A stretch of DNA of 9,397 bases from Fibrobacter sp. UBA1313 (GTDB lineage: Bacteria; Fibrobacterota; Fibrobacteria; Fibrobacterales; Fibrobacteraceae): positions 1-9,397 of the forward strand of contig DBTP01000130.1 of NCBI GenBank assembly GCA_002307115.1. The letters are read 5' to 3'. The notes under the pieces were generated by a model, which did no database searches, was not told the DNA's origin, and saw nothing but the letters and a program-made list of their open reading frames with translations. The stretch's first letter is position 1. Every line of letters starts with the position of its first letter. Of the stretch, positions 1-6,959 are shown piece by piece. A program made the position numbers and the translations under genes.

Positions 1-335
1 GTCCAGAACAACGGATCCACTTCAACCAACTGACCTGCAAAATTGGTCTCAATGTGCATATTTCCCGTGCCAAGGACATAAATCTTCAGTCGCTTCGCAA
101 TATCTTGATAATTCATCGTAGTAAAATGACCTCTCCACTGAAAGTCATGGATAACGTAAATGACAACGTTTCCTGTTTCAGGCATTCTTACCAAGGCACC
201 ACTGTTTAACTGTAGTGAATTGAGGACAAAACTTCCTTCATAAAGATTTAACTGGCCTTGAGAATTAACAATGACTTTTTTATCACCCAACAAGCCTATA
301 AACCCTCTAAACTCCCCAACATTACGAACGAAACC
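1..335 (-). pseudogene. 5'-truncated remnant of a beta-rich surface/secreted protein gene (continues past left edge)
   Basis: The minus strand is open from 335 to the window edge, about 111 codons, and is bounded upstream by an in-frame TAA at 336-338. The reading has protein-like character: alternating hydrophobic and polar residues, with segments such as LYEGSFVLNSLQLNSG, NVVIYVIHDFQWRG and RLKIYVLGTGNMHIETNF. This resembles the repetitive beta-helix or beta-roll part of large surface/secreted proteins (DUF7305 or fibro-slime type), which I recognise only by style. There is no ATG in frame before the middle of the segment. The only early candidate is TTG at 293 (GAGGG lies about 9 nt upstream), which would leave no signal peptide. 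DNA upstream of 336 is AT-rich with stops in all frames. A gene fragment with its 5' part lost is the simplest reading; a short TTG-started gene is the alternative. Confidence 0.5.
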
Positions 336-670
336 TTAAAATAAAATAATTTTTAACAAAACGAATAAATAAGGTATCACATTTCAAAAATACAATATTT
401 TGTACTCGCTCTACAACGAAATTTATGGGACTTATATATTCTAGTGCGCAAATTTAAAAAATAGGGAAAAATGGTGAGTCTCAAAAGTCTTAGAGGCTTA
501 TGTTGCTTAGTCTGACATCTTAAGTATGTAATTCCCAAATTTATCTATACCCATTTACAAACTTGTTTACCTACTTCAGCCTCAACATTCCTACTCAAAT
601 CCCCTTCGTCACACTCAACTGAACGGAATGAAAGAGGTCCTGCTACATAGTTCTCGCCGTGCCCGAAATA
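336..670. other. AT-rich intergenic region, no gene seen
   Basis: This stretch of about 335 bases has frequent stops in all frames and no ORF with a plausible ribosome binding site. It is notably AT-rich between 336 and 480. A small inverted repeat (TACAA-TATT-TTGTA, 391-404) is too short to interpret. The part from 600 to 670 is less AT-rich and contains GGAATGAAA (625-633), a 9-mer that also occurs twice in the repeat-like tail at the right end of the window. That could be chance or a decayed copy of the same repeat. I cannot assign a function. Confidence 0.5.
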
Positions 671-706
671 AAAAACAGCCCCCACTAAGAGGCTGTTTTT
701 ATTTTA
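671..706 (-). terminator. Bidirectional intrinsic terminator downstream of the GH2-like gene
   Basis: A perfect 10-bp stem (671-680 with 691-700, AAAAACAGCC / GGCTGTTTTT) encloses a 10-nt loop. The arms end in A and T runs, so either strand reads as a hairpin followed by Us. It lies 22 bases beyond the stop codon of the minus-strand GH2-like gene (TAA at 723-725), its obvious user. It would also stop any transcription entering from the left. Confidence 0.85.
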
Positions 707-722
707 CATATTTGCGGTATTT

Positions 723-3557
723 TTAGAGAACCATTTTTACCAGTTTGGTGAATACACTATCGGCTAAAGCACTCGTTTCCAAACCCTCAAAAATACTGAA
801 CTGATTGAAAACTAACTTGCCTTTTCCGAAGGGGAGCATCTGTAGATCTACGCCGGTCTTAACTTCGCCCTTCACAAGAGATACTGAGCGCGCGATGACT
901 TTTGCCCCTGGGAGTTCATTCAGTGAAACGCTAGGCATCACTGCAGAAGCCATGTGATCCAGAAGTGGTTTCTTGTTGAATTCAGGTAACAAGGGGGAGT
1001 TATCTACTAAGTAATGCAAGCTAAGTCCATTGGCACCCGTTGTAAAATGGGATTCAATCGCATCTGCAAAGTGATGGCTCGCATTAAAGACTTCAATATC
1101 TTCGCGGGTCATATCCGAAAGAAGCAGTATTTTGCCTTCATCGCGGGTAAGTGCCACAATACGGTTGAGAATTTCATCGTTCCAAGAGCTGAGACTCGCT
1201 GTGAAAATGATTTTCTCAGGACCGTTCAATGCTGCGAGAGCATCGCTTGTGGTTTCTGCACTATTGTCAAGGAAACAAACCTGCTTCATCGCTGTTTTCA
1301 CATCAGCGGGTTGAATGACGAGAATTTCTTCTGACACTGTATAAATGGTTTTTCCAAAAGCATTCAATTTCAATTCAATGGTGTATTCACCCACAGCCTT
1401 TGGAGCCACAACGGTGAATGTGCCCAGCGGCGTAAGGCTTGTTTGACCTTTCGCTTGATGCTTTTGATTGGTCAAAACTTTGCCATTTTTATCAGCAACC
1501 GCGATTTCAATTTCCACATCTTCCAAACGGGCATCATTTAAGAGCGCGAGTTGGAAAGAGATTTCACTTTGCGGAGTATTGACAGGTTCCAAGCCAGAAA
1601 GCAACAAACGCGTCGGCGTTGAAATTTCCTTTGCAAAGGATTCCAGTCCCTTAGACTTACGGTGTTCATCTGTCAATCCCGAAAAATCAACCCCGATATC
1701 AGCCCATTGATCGAGGAAAAATCCAGAAACAAGCGGGTTACTTTGAATCGCTGTAATTTGGCTTAATTTACTCTTTAATGCAATGCGCCTCGCATCATCA
1801 TTAAATGCTTTAAACGACGGCCAAATAGAAAGATTCTTGTCCGCAATAAATGTGTTCAGTTGCTTGTACGCACCCTTAATTGCCTTTGTATTCTTGTTAG
1901 TACGAGGGCCGGAGATGGTGGTTGCCTCTTTAGGAAGCAACGCATGATTTTTGAGTGTAATGAGAATCTTACCATTGGTATCACGTACAAATGATTCGTA
2001 TTCATCTTGGAATTGCATATCGCCCAAGGTAGAATCAGGAACCACAATCGTTGTGTCATCCTTATCGCAGTAATGGGTGAGGAAATACTCCAAGTTTGCA
2101 GAAGGATTCATGCGAAGATGCATACGATGGGAGGCGTACAGGAGAATACGGTCGTTGGTAACGCCCATCAATTTTCCTGTATCTTTGCGGAACGCTTCTT
2201 CATTGTCCAAGTACACACAGTTCAGGTTACTGATGACCGGGCGACACATGTCGAATTGATCCACACTTTTCAAGAGCTTGTTGCCGTTTTCGAGAACGAG
2301 CGTTCCGTTTTCGGCACCAAGAATCCAGGCGGCGATAGACGGATGATGCTTCTGCTCTTTGATAATATCTTCGGTAAGTTGGCGAACTTTATCAAGACCG
2401 CGTGGCGTGGAGCGCATCGTGTGAATCGGAAGTTCTTGAAAAACAAAGAGACCGATGTCATCACAAATGTTCAACCCTTCTGTCGAGAGAGGGGCACCTC
2501 CAGAACGAATTGCGTTGAATCCAGCCTTCTTAATGGCTTCAAGATCTTTGCGAAGTTCATTTTTGTCTGAGTTCCAAAGACCACCTTCGCACCAATGCTG
2601 GGTATAACGCATCCCCTGCAATTTGACGATGGCATCGTTCATGTAAAAATCACCTTTCACGCAATCAAATTTTCTAAACCCGAAAGTTCGAACTACGGAA
2701 AAAGAGACGTCGGCTTTTTCTTTATCTTTGCCCTTATTGACTTTCCCTTCAAGCTGCAACTCAATGCTGAAAAGATTGGGTGTTTCTAAAGTCCATGCAC
2801 ATTTCTCTTTTTTCCAATCTTTAATGCCCAAGATAAAACGATGGGACGCATTTTCTTTTTCAAGCTTGAGCTCTTTATACATCTCACTTACGGTGCCAGA
2901 AGGGCTCCGCATCAGTACGCGAAGGCGCGTCTGGAATCCGCGAGGATTATTAAAGGCTACTTCTACCGCCACTCGTTCTTGATCGTAATCCGGTTCGAGC
3001 TGAACGCCAGAAATAAACGCGGCATTACCAAGAGTCAAAGAAACGTTTCCGTAAATACCTCCGAACGGGTACTGCTGCCAGGGGAGGCCCACAGGCATTT
3101 CAGACGGGTGCACGTAGCGGTCATTCGCGCCCTCTTTACTTTCGCGTCCAAAGTCAATGCGACTATTGGCGGAACCCATGTTCGCAACACGGACACAAAG
3201 AACATTTTCGGCACCCAGCTTAATGGCCTTTGAAGTATCAAGAACACAAGGCGAATAAGCGCCAAAATGGTCGCCTAAATACTTGCCATTTAACCAAAAT
3301 GTCGCATGCGTCGCAATACGTTCGAATTTGAGAAAAATGCGCTTTGGAACTTGCTTTTCATCCACAAAAAAACGTTTGAAATAATAGGCTGTATCTTGAG
3401 TTAAAGACAACTTTTCAAAGGCATGTTCCCAAACATGGGGGACTTGCACTTTTTCACCACCTTCCGGCAATGTGGCGTACCAACGATTAATAACGCCAGC
3501 ATCGTCCTTATCCCAAAGAAGTTCCCATTCGCCATTGAGGTCCAGAATAGAGTTCAT
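723..3557 (-). CDS. GH2-fold glycoside hydrolase-like protein, probable loss of catalytic nucleophile
   Basis: A protein of 944 residues (from ATG) with GH2 architecture. Numbering here is from the GTG one codon upstream. It has an N-terminal jelly-roll sugar-binding domain (about 5-180, with FWLNGKYLGDHFGAYSP), an Ig-like domain (about 185-300), a TIM barrel (about 305-645, with GFNAIRSGG and GLFVFQELPI), a further beta domain (about 650-750) and a C-terminal region resembling a class I glutamine-amidotransferase-like fold (about 755-945). There is no signal peptide, so it should be cytoplasmic. The acid/base motif, usually GNEN or similar, reads WILGAEN: Glu417 is kept but the preceding Asn is Ala. 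The place where family members have the nucleophile Glu (a VSEYG-like strand) reads ILITLKNHALLP, with no Glu. GTG at 3560 and ATG at 3557 are both possible starts; ATG is preferred because AAGGA lies 7 nt upstream of it. The fold is confident; activity and substrate are unknown, and a beta-galactosidase/glucuronidase/mannosidase-type ancestor is likely. Confidence 0.85.
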   Translation of the reverse strand: MNSILDLNGEWELLWDKDDAGVINRWYATLPEGGEKVQVPHVWEHAFEKLSLTQDTAYYFKRFFVDEKQVPKRIFLKFERIATHATFWLNGKYLGDHFGAYSPCVLDTSKAIKLGAENVLCVRVANMGSANSRIDFGRESKEGANDRYVHPSEMPVGLPWQQYPFGGIYGNVSLTLGNAAFISGVQLEPDYDQERVAVEVAFNNPRGFQTRLRVLMRSPSGTVSEMYKELKLEKENASHRFILGIKDWKKEKCAWTLETPNLFSIELQLEGKVNKGKDKEKADVSFSVVRTFGFRKFDCVKGDFYMNDAIVKLQGMRYTQHWCEGGLWNSDKNELRKDLEAIKKAGFNAIRSGGAPLSTEGLNICDDIGLFVFQELPIHTMRSTPRGLDKVRQLTEDIIKEQKHHPSIAAWILGAENGTLVLENGNKLLKSVDQFDMCRPVISNLNCVYLDNEEAFRKDTGKLMGVTNDRILLYASHRMHLRMNPSANLEYFLTHYCDKDDTTIVVPDSTLGDMQFQDEYESFVRDTNGKILITLKNHALLPKEATTISGPRTNKNTKAIKGAYKQLNTFIADKNLSIWPSFKAFNDDARRIALKSKLSQITAIQSNPLVSGFFLDQWADIGVDFSGLTDEHRKSKGLESFAKEISTPTRLLLSGLEPVNTPQSEISFQLALLNDARLEDVEIEIAVADKNGKVLTNQKHQAKGQTSLTPLGTFTVVAPKAVGEYTIELKLNAFGKTIYTVSEEILVIQPADVKTAMKQVCFLDNSAETTSDALAALNGPEKIIFTASLSSWNDEILNRIVALTRDEGKILLLSDMTREDIEVFNASHHFADAIESHFTTGANGLSLHYLVDNSPLLPEFNKKPLLDHMASAVMPSVSLNELPGAKVIARSVSLVKGEVKTGVDLQMLPFGKGKLVFNQFSIFEGLETSALADSVFTKLVKMVL

Positions 3558-3564
3558 CACAAGT

Positions 3565-3569
3565 TCCTT
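3565..3569 (-). promoter_or_regulatory. Ribosome binding site that decides the GH2-like gene start
   Basis: The minus strand reads AAGGA, then 7 nt, then ATG at 3557. The adjacent in-frame GTG (3560-3558) would be only 4 nt from the same site. Spacing therefore favours the ATG as the true start. Confidence 0.65.
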
Positions 3570-3579
3570 AAAAAAATTT

Positions 3580-3609
3580 ACCTCGCAAAATTAGCAAAAA
3601 AAGCGAGGT
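3580..3609. promoter_or_regulatory. Inverted repeat in the GH2-like gene leader (candidate operator or mRNA hairpin)
   Basis: ACCTCGC (3580-3586) and GCGAGGT (3603-3609) form a perfect 7-bp inverted repeat separated by 16 AT-rich bases. It lies 22-52 nt upstream of the GH2-like start, where an operator or a leader hairpin could act. The spacer has no T run placed to make it a terminator. I could not pick a convincing minus-strand promoter beside it, so its role is inference. Confidence 0.35.
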
Positions 3610-3694
3610 TGCCATGGGGTTCAAGGGAAGAGTAAGTGCAGTTCTTGCCAACAAACAGTTCCAAAACAGCTCCAATGTAATTATTTTTTGCCTT

Positions 3695-3750
3695 AAAAAA
3701 AGCTTTTTTTGAGGTTTTTACTTTACGAAATACCGTTTTTTTGTTACAAT
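3695..3750 (+). promoter_or_regulatory. Promoter of rplU-rpmA with A/T-tract UP-like element
   Basis: TTTACG (3722-3727) and TACAAT (3745-3750) are separated by exactly 17 bases and fit -35 and -10 hexamers for the housekeeping sigma factor. Transcription would start near 3757, giving a leader of about 30 nt. Just upstream of the -35 is a symmetrical A/T tract, seven A, GC, seven T (3695-3710), in the position of an UP element, as is common for ribosomal protein promoters. The call rests on sequence match alone. Confidence 0.65.
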
Positions 3751-3789
3751 TGGGTTCCCGATACAGCAAACAATAAAAGGATTACGTAA

Positions 3790-4290
3790 ATGTATTCTAT
3801 CGTTGAAACAGGTGGTTTCCAGTATAAGGTCGAGTTAGGCAAAACCTATAAGGTTCCTAGCATCGCCGAAGCTGCTGTCGGTTCTACACTGGAGCTCAAG
3901 TCCGTTCTTCTTTTCTCTAACGGAAAAGAAGTCAAAATCGGCACCCCTGTCCTGACAGACGCCCTCGTGAAAGTAGAAATACTCTCTCACGGTAAGGGTG
4001 ACACAGTGATCGTGTTCAAGAAAAAGCGTCGTACTCGTTACGAACGCAAGAACGGTCATCGTCAGGGCTATACAGAGGTGCTTGTCACGGAACTCCGCTC
4101 TGGCGCCGAATCTGCAGTAGTTGAACCTCAAGTCATTGTTCGCAACCGCGCTCGCGTGGTTGCCCTTGCTAAGCAGAAGGTACAGAATGTGCCACTGACT
4201 CGCAAGGAGAAGATCGCTCAAGGTCTTCCCAAGCCCACTAAGGTCAAGAAAAATGCTCTCCGCAAAGCGAAAGCGGAAAAGGAAGGCTAA
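3790..4290 (+). CDS. rplU: 50S ribosomal protein L21 with basic C-terminal extension
   Basis: A 166-residue protein whose first ~103 residues are a full L21. The start MYSIVETGGFQYKVELG is typical, and the conserved basic motif KKKRRTRYERKNGHRQGYTE (77-96) corresponds to the KRRK...GHRQ rRNA-contacting loop of the family. L21 is normally about 103 residues; here ~60 more follow (about 104-166), rich in Lys, Arg and Ala and ending in a highly charged helix-like tail. The protein binds 23S rRNA during assembly of the large subunit. AAGGA at 3777-3781 lies 8 nt before the ATG. The gene is the first of a two-gene operon: rpmA begins 3 nt after its stop, and the rpmA ribosome site lies inside the last rplU codons. 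The extension is not a readthrough artefact, because the frame is uninterrupted and ends just before rpmA. Confidence 0.97.
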   Translation: MYSIVETGGFQYKVELGKTYKVPSIAEAAVGSTLELKSVLLFSNGKEVKIGTPVLTDALVKVEILSHGKGDTVIVFKKKRRTRYERKNGHRQGYTEVLVTELRSGAESAVVEPQVIVRNRARVVALAKQKVQNVPLTRKEKIAQGLPKPTKVKKNALRKAKAEKEG

Positions 4291-4293
4291 GCA

Positions 4294-4551
4294 ATGGCAC
4301 ATAAGAAAGGGCAAGGCTCAGTCCGTAATGGTCGCGACTCAAATCCGAAATATCTTGGTGTCAAGAAATATGCCGGTGAAGTCGTTAAGGCTGGTGGAAT
4401 TGTTGTGCGTCAGCGCGGCTCTCACTTTCATCCGGGTAACAATGTGGGTATGGGTAAGGATTTTACCTTGTTCTCCCTCATTGATGGCAAGGTGAAGTTT
4501 GAACGTCTTGATGCTGATCGTCAAAAGGTTTCTGTTTACCCAGAAGCTTAG
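4294..4551 (+). CDS. rpmA: 50S ribosomal protein L27
   Basis: An 85-residue protein, the usual length, starting MAHKKGQGSVRNGRDSNPK and containing the conserved block GGIVVRQRGSHFHPGNNVGMGKD (about 34-56, given in part: VRQRG, HPG, VGMGKD). L27 sits at the peptidyl-transferase centre, where its flexible N-terminus reaches the P-site tRNA. The N-terminus is the mature type: there is no cleavable leader of the kind seen in some Firmicutes. The gap from the rplU stop to the ATG is 3 nt, and GGAAGG (4281-4286) within rplU is the ribosome site, so the two genes are translationally close and co-transcribed. The strong terminator at 4568-4600 ends the operon. The usual next gene in many bacteria (obgE) is not here. 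Confidence 0.98.
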   Translation: MAHKKGQGSVRNGRDSNPKYLGVKKYAGEVVKAGGIVVRQRGSHFHPGNNVGMGKDFTLFSLIDGKVKFERLDADRQKVSVYPEA

Positions 4552-4567
4552 TTTCGATTCAAATTTG

Positions 4568-4600
4568 AAAAGCCGGTCGCGTTTGCGGTCGGCTTTTTTT
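4568..4600 (+). terminator. Intrinsic terminator of the rplU-rpmA operon
   Basis: The arms AAGCCGGTCGC (4570-4580) and GCGGTCGGCTT (4585-4595) pair over 11 bp with two G-U pairs and a GTTT loop. The T run (4594-4600) begins within the last stem pairs. It follows the rpmA stop by about 16 bases. The ATG of the next gene lies only 14 bases beyond it, leaving little room for a separate promoter. Confidence 0.93.
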
Positions 4601-4614
4601 GTATTTTGAGGCCC

Positions 4615-6930
4615 ATGTTGCGATTACTGTTCGAATCCCTATTCTTTGTTTTTTCTGCACTTTTTGTCGCAGCCTGTTCGGATGACTCCGAAGGTGTTGA
4701 ATATCTTTTTGATCGCTCTGTGCAGGACGTGAGTATCTTAAAAAGTTGTTCTACAGCAAGTGATAGTGTGGAGTGTTTCCAGCTCCGTTGGCGCATCCCT
4801 ATTGAAACCGAAAATCTTGCTCGATTTCATATTTGGTTGGATACCACATACATAGGAGATACCACTAAATCGGTACCCAAGAATGCAACAGAACATTCCA
4901 TTCAAGTCGAATACCATTCAGGGGCACTTTATGATACTTTAGACCTTTCTGCATTGGTTTCTGAATATTTGGATCGTGATAGTCTTCACATTGCGATTTG
5001 GTGCGAATACAGCGATGACCATGATGCTGGCTCCGTGCAACATTTATATGTACACTTTGGTGACGATCTTCCCCCTTCAAGTATTTCTGTTCAAGATTCT
5101 GTTTGGACAACGGGGGTGGTTCTTGATTGGGCGCGTCCCACGGATCAAACAGACTTTTACAAGCCTTCGGAACTTTCTGGACGTATTGTCGGCTATAATG
5201 TCCTTCTCTATGCACAAGATACCGCTGAAGATATTCGTAATGTGAAGGTTAAATTGGAATGGGACGGAGGCGTTGATTCTCTTGGGAATACCGGGTATAA
5301 AAGACATGCACGCTACAAAGCAAATAATGATTCCATTTGGCTTAGTAATGTGGATGCGGGTGTTGATGTCAAGAATTATCTTCGCCTTGCAGTGATTGAT
5401 GGTGCTGGGTTTGATTTTGAAAATACAGATTTCAATCGTTTTCGTATTACTGTTGAAGGTCTCCGTGCACAACATTACTATACGATTGGCATTACTTCTT
5501 GGGATTCCGCAGGGAATAGTTCTGGTTCAGGGGGAACAGGTTCTGTTGCCACTAATCAGCTGTTTATTACCACTGATAGCATTGCTCCTCTGATGCCCAC
5601 AGCAGTATGGACTCGTCCCGATTCTCTTTATCCAAAGTACGCGGCATTGGATAGCAACCGAGTGATTCTCTTTTGGAGTCGTAGCATTGATCCTCTGGTA
5701 ACCAACCACAATATTACCGTTGATTCGGTTTTGACCATTCCAAATACCTGCAAAAAAAACTACCCATCCTGTTATCGAGATGTGAAAACGTATCTGGTTG
5801 AACTTTGGAATGGAGAATCCTTTGAAACCGCAACGGGTGCTGGTGGAGAATCAGAAACTCGATATGCGGATTCTTATTTGTTGCAAGGGAATTCAATGGT
5901 TTTTTCATTGTCGGGAACTTTTGTAACCGATACCATTCGCTGGGTCGTTCCTAGGGATACTTTGATTGTTCGTATTCGTTCCATTGATTCTTCTGGTTTT
6001 TATTCTGTCGCTTTGATAGATACGATTCCGGTGACGCCAGGTCCAGAAAATGATTTGGCTTGCCCCAATGGATTTGTCCCTGTGCGAACTTCGGATACCA
6101 CGCGATTTTGTATTGAACGTTTTGAACATCAAGATTCGGACAGCACCTTTATGCATGATGTTCTTTATTCCGAGGCGGTGGCGGCATGTAATTCCATGGA
6201 TGCTAGCGGATTTACGGTATCTCTTTGTAAAGAAAAGGATTGGGAAAAGGCCTGTCGTGCAGATAGCCGTGTGACTTATGGTGTCATTGAGGAATCTGAT
6301 TTTTCCGCCTCTGAATATTTGTTCCGTTATTGCAATGTAGGTACTGATGATTCTACAGGCACCTATTTACTAGCGAACCGCAATCCAAAATGCGTGAGCC
6401 CTGATGGGATTAGGGATTTACCGGGGAGTTATCAGGAGTGGACCATTGGCGAAAAAAAAGACTCTGTAGAAGTTCTCAAAGGTACGAGCTACGCACTTTT
6501 TAGCGAACAAGATAGAGCCTCTCTTGCGAAATGCACAAGCTTTTCCACCCCTTATCGTGTGCGGGCGGATTATACTCAAGATACTGTTTATCTTTATCGT
6601 AATGCCTCTAAAGTGGATACTACGACTACAAAAGATACATCACGTACTTTGTATGCAGTGTTGACACAAAAAGACTTTAGGGATACGCTTCAATATTTCA
6701 ATGTCATTAACCCAAAGACGGGAGACGTTTTGGGTGAGGATTATGTGGTGATGAAGGAATACAGATCAGGTGGTGAAGAATGGCTTAAGGGAATCGCCAA
6801 TGGTTTGACTTACAAAAAAGATCACATTAAAGTTGTCTTTTTATTAGGAACTTCAGTGAACTATAGAAAAGCAGCCGCGTTCTACCGCGATCCTACCATC
6901 AGCTTTAGATGTTGTGCTTATCCTGAGTAA
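4615..6930 (+). CDS. Outer-envelope lipoprotein: FN3-like domains plus C-terminal sulfatase-modifying-factor-like (FGE-like) domain
   Basis: A 771-residue protein from ATG 4615; a TTG at 4606 is also in frame. Residues 1-20 are a type II signal peptide ending in the lipobox VAAC, so Cys21 should be lipid-modified; Ser at +2 suggests outer membrane by the E. coli rule. About 22-150, 153-318 and 320-480 each look like FN3-type beta-sandwiches (GYNVLLY, SWDSAGN, VKTYLVELWN, VRIRSIDSSG). From Cys483 to the end is an FGE/sulfatase-modifying-factor-like domain, with FCIERFEH, KEKDWEKACR (W543-C547), YCNVG, CVSPDGIRDL (from C593), EWT, LKGTSY and a final SFRCC (763-767). The paired active-site cysteines of true FGE are not evident: Cys640 stands alone, so a lectin-like binding role is more likely than catalysis. 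About 100 residues are inserted between 654 and 755. GAGG (4608-4611) is the ribosome site, at short spacing. Substrate and partners are unknown. Confidence 0.85.
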   Translation: MLRLLFESLFFVFSALFVAACSDDSEGVEYLFDRSVQDVSILKSCSTASDSVECFQLRWRIPIETENLARFHIWLDTTYIGDTTKSVPKNATEHSIQVEYHSGALYDTLDLSALVSEYLDRDSLHIAIWCEYSDDHDAGSVQHLYVHFGDDLPPSSISVQDSVWTTGVVLDWARPTDQTDFYKPSELSGRIVGYNVLLYAQDTAEDIRNVKVKLEWDGGVDSLGNTGYKRHARYKANNDSIWLSNVDAGVDVKNYLRLAVIDGAGFDFENTDFNRFRITVEGLRAQHYYTIGITSWDSAGNSSGSGGTGSVATNQLFITTDSIAPLMPTAVWTRPDSLYPKYAALDSNRVILFWSRSIDPLVTNHNITVDSVLTIPNTCKKNYPSCYRDVKTYLVELWNGESFETATGAGGESETRYADSYLLQGNSMVFSLSGTFVTDTIRWVVPRDTLIVRIRSIDSSGFYSVALIDTIPVTPGPENDLACPNGFVPVRTSDTTRFCIERFEHQDSDSTFMHDVLYSEAVAACNSMDASGFTVSLCKEKDWEKACRADSRVTYGVIEESDFSASEYLFRYCNVGTDDSTGTYLLANRNPKCVSPDGIRDLPGSYQEWTIGEKKDSVEVLKGTSYALFSEQDRASLAKCTSFSTPYRVRADYTQDTVYLYRNASKVDTTTTKDTSRTLYAVLTQKDFRDTLQYFNVINPKTGDVLGEDYVVMKEYRSGGEEWLKGIANGLTYKKDHIKVVFLLGTSVNYRKAAAFYRDPTISFRCCAYPE

Positions 6931-6959
6931 GTTTTTTTCGCCCTGTACAATTTATTTTT

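Noticed and set aside
2007..2570. A 187-codon plus-strand open frame inside the GH2-like gene
   Set aside because: It is antisense to a coherent GH2 fold, has a composition unlike real proteins here, and has no ribosome binding site.
3695..3710. The A7-GC-T7 palindrome as an intrinsic terminator
   Set aside because: The stem is only A-U pairs around GC with no separate loop, and no gene ends here; a promoter-associated A/T tract is the better reading.
3835..4314. A 159-codon open frame on the minus strand opposite rplU
   Set aside because: It lies antisense to the well-conserved rplU gene, has no family resemblance, and its openness follows from rplU codon usage.
4606..4614. TTG at 4606 as the lipoprotein start
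   Set aside because: It would leave no upstream ribosome site between the terminator and the codon, and ATG at 4615 gives a standard 20-residue lipoprotein signal peptide.
6931..6959. T-rich gap between the convergent lipoprotein and synthetase genes as a bidirectional terminator
   Set aside because: T runs are present but I found no stem of useful length, so no intrinsic terminator is called.
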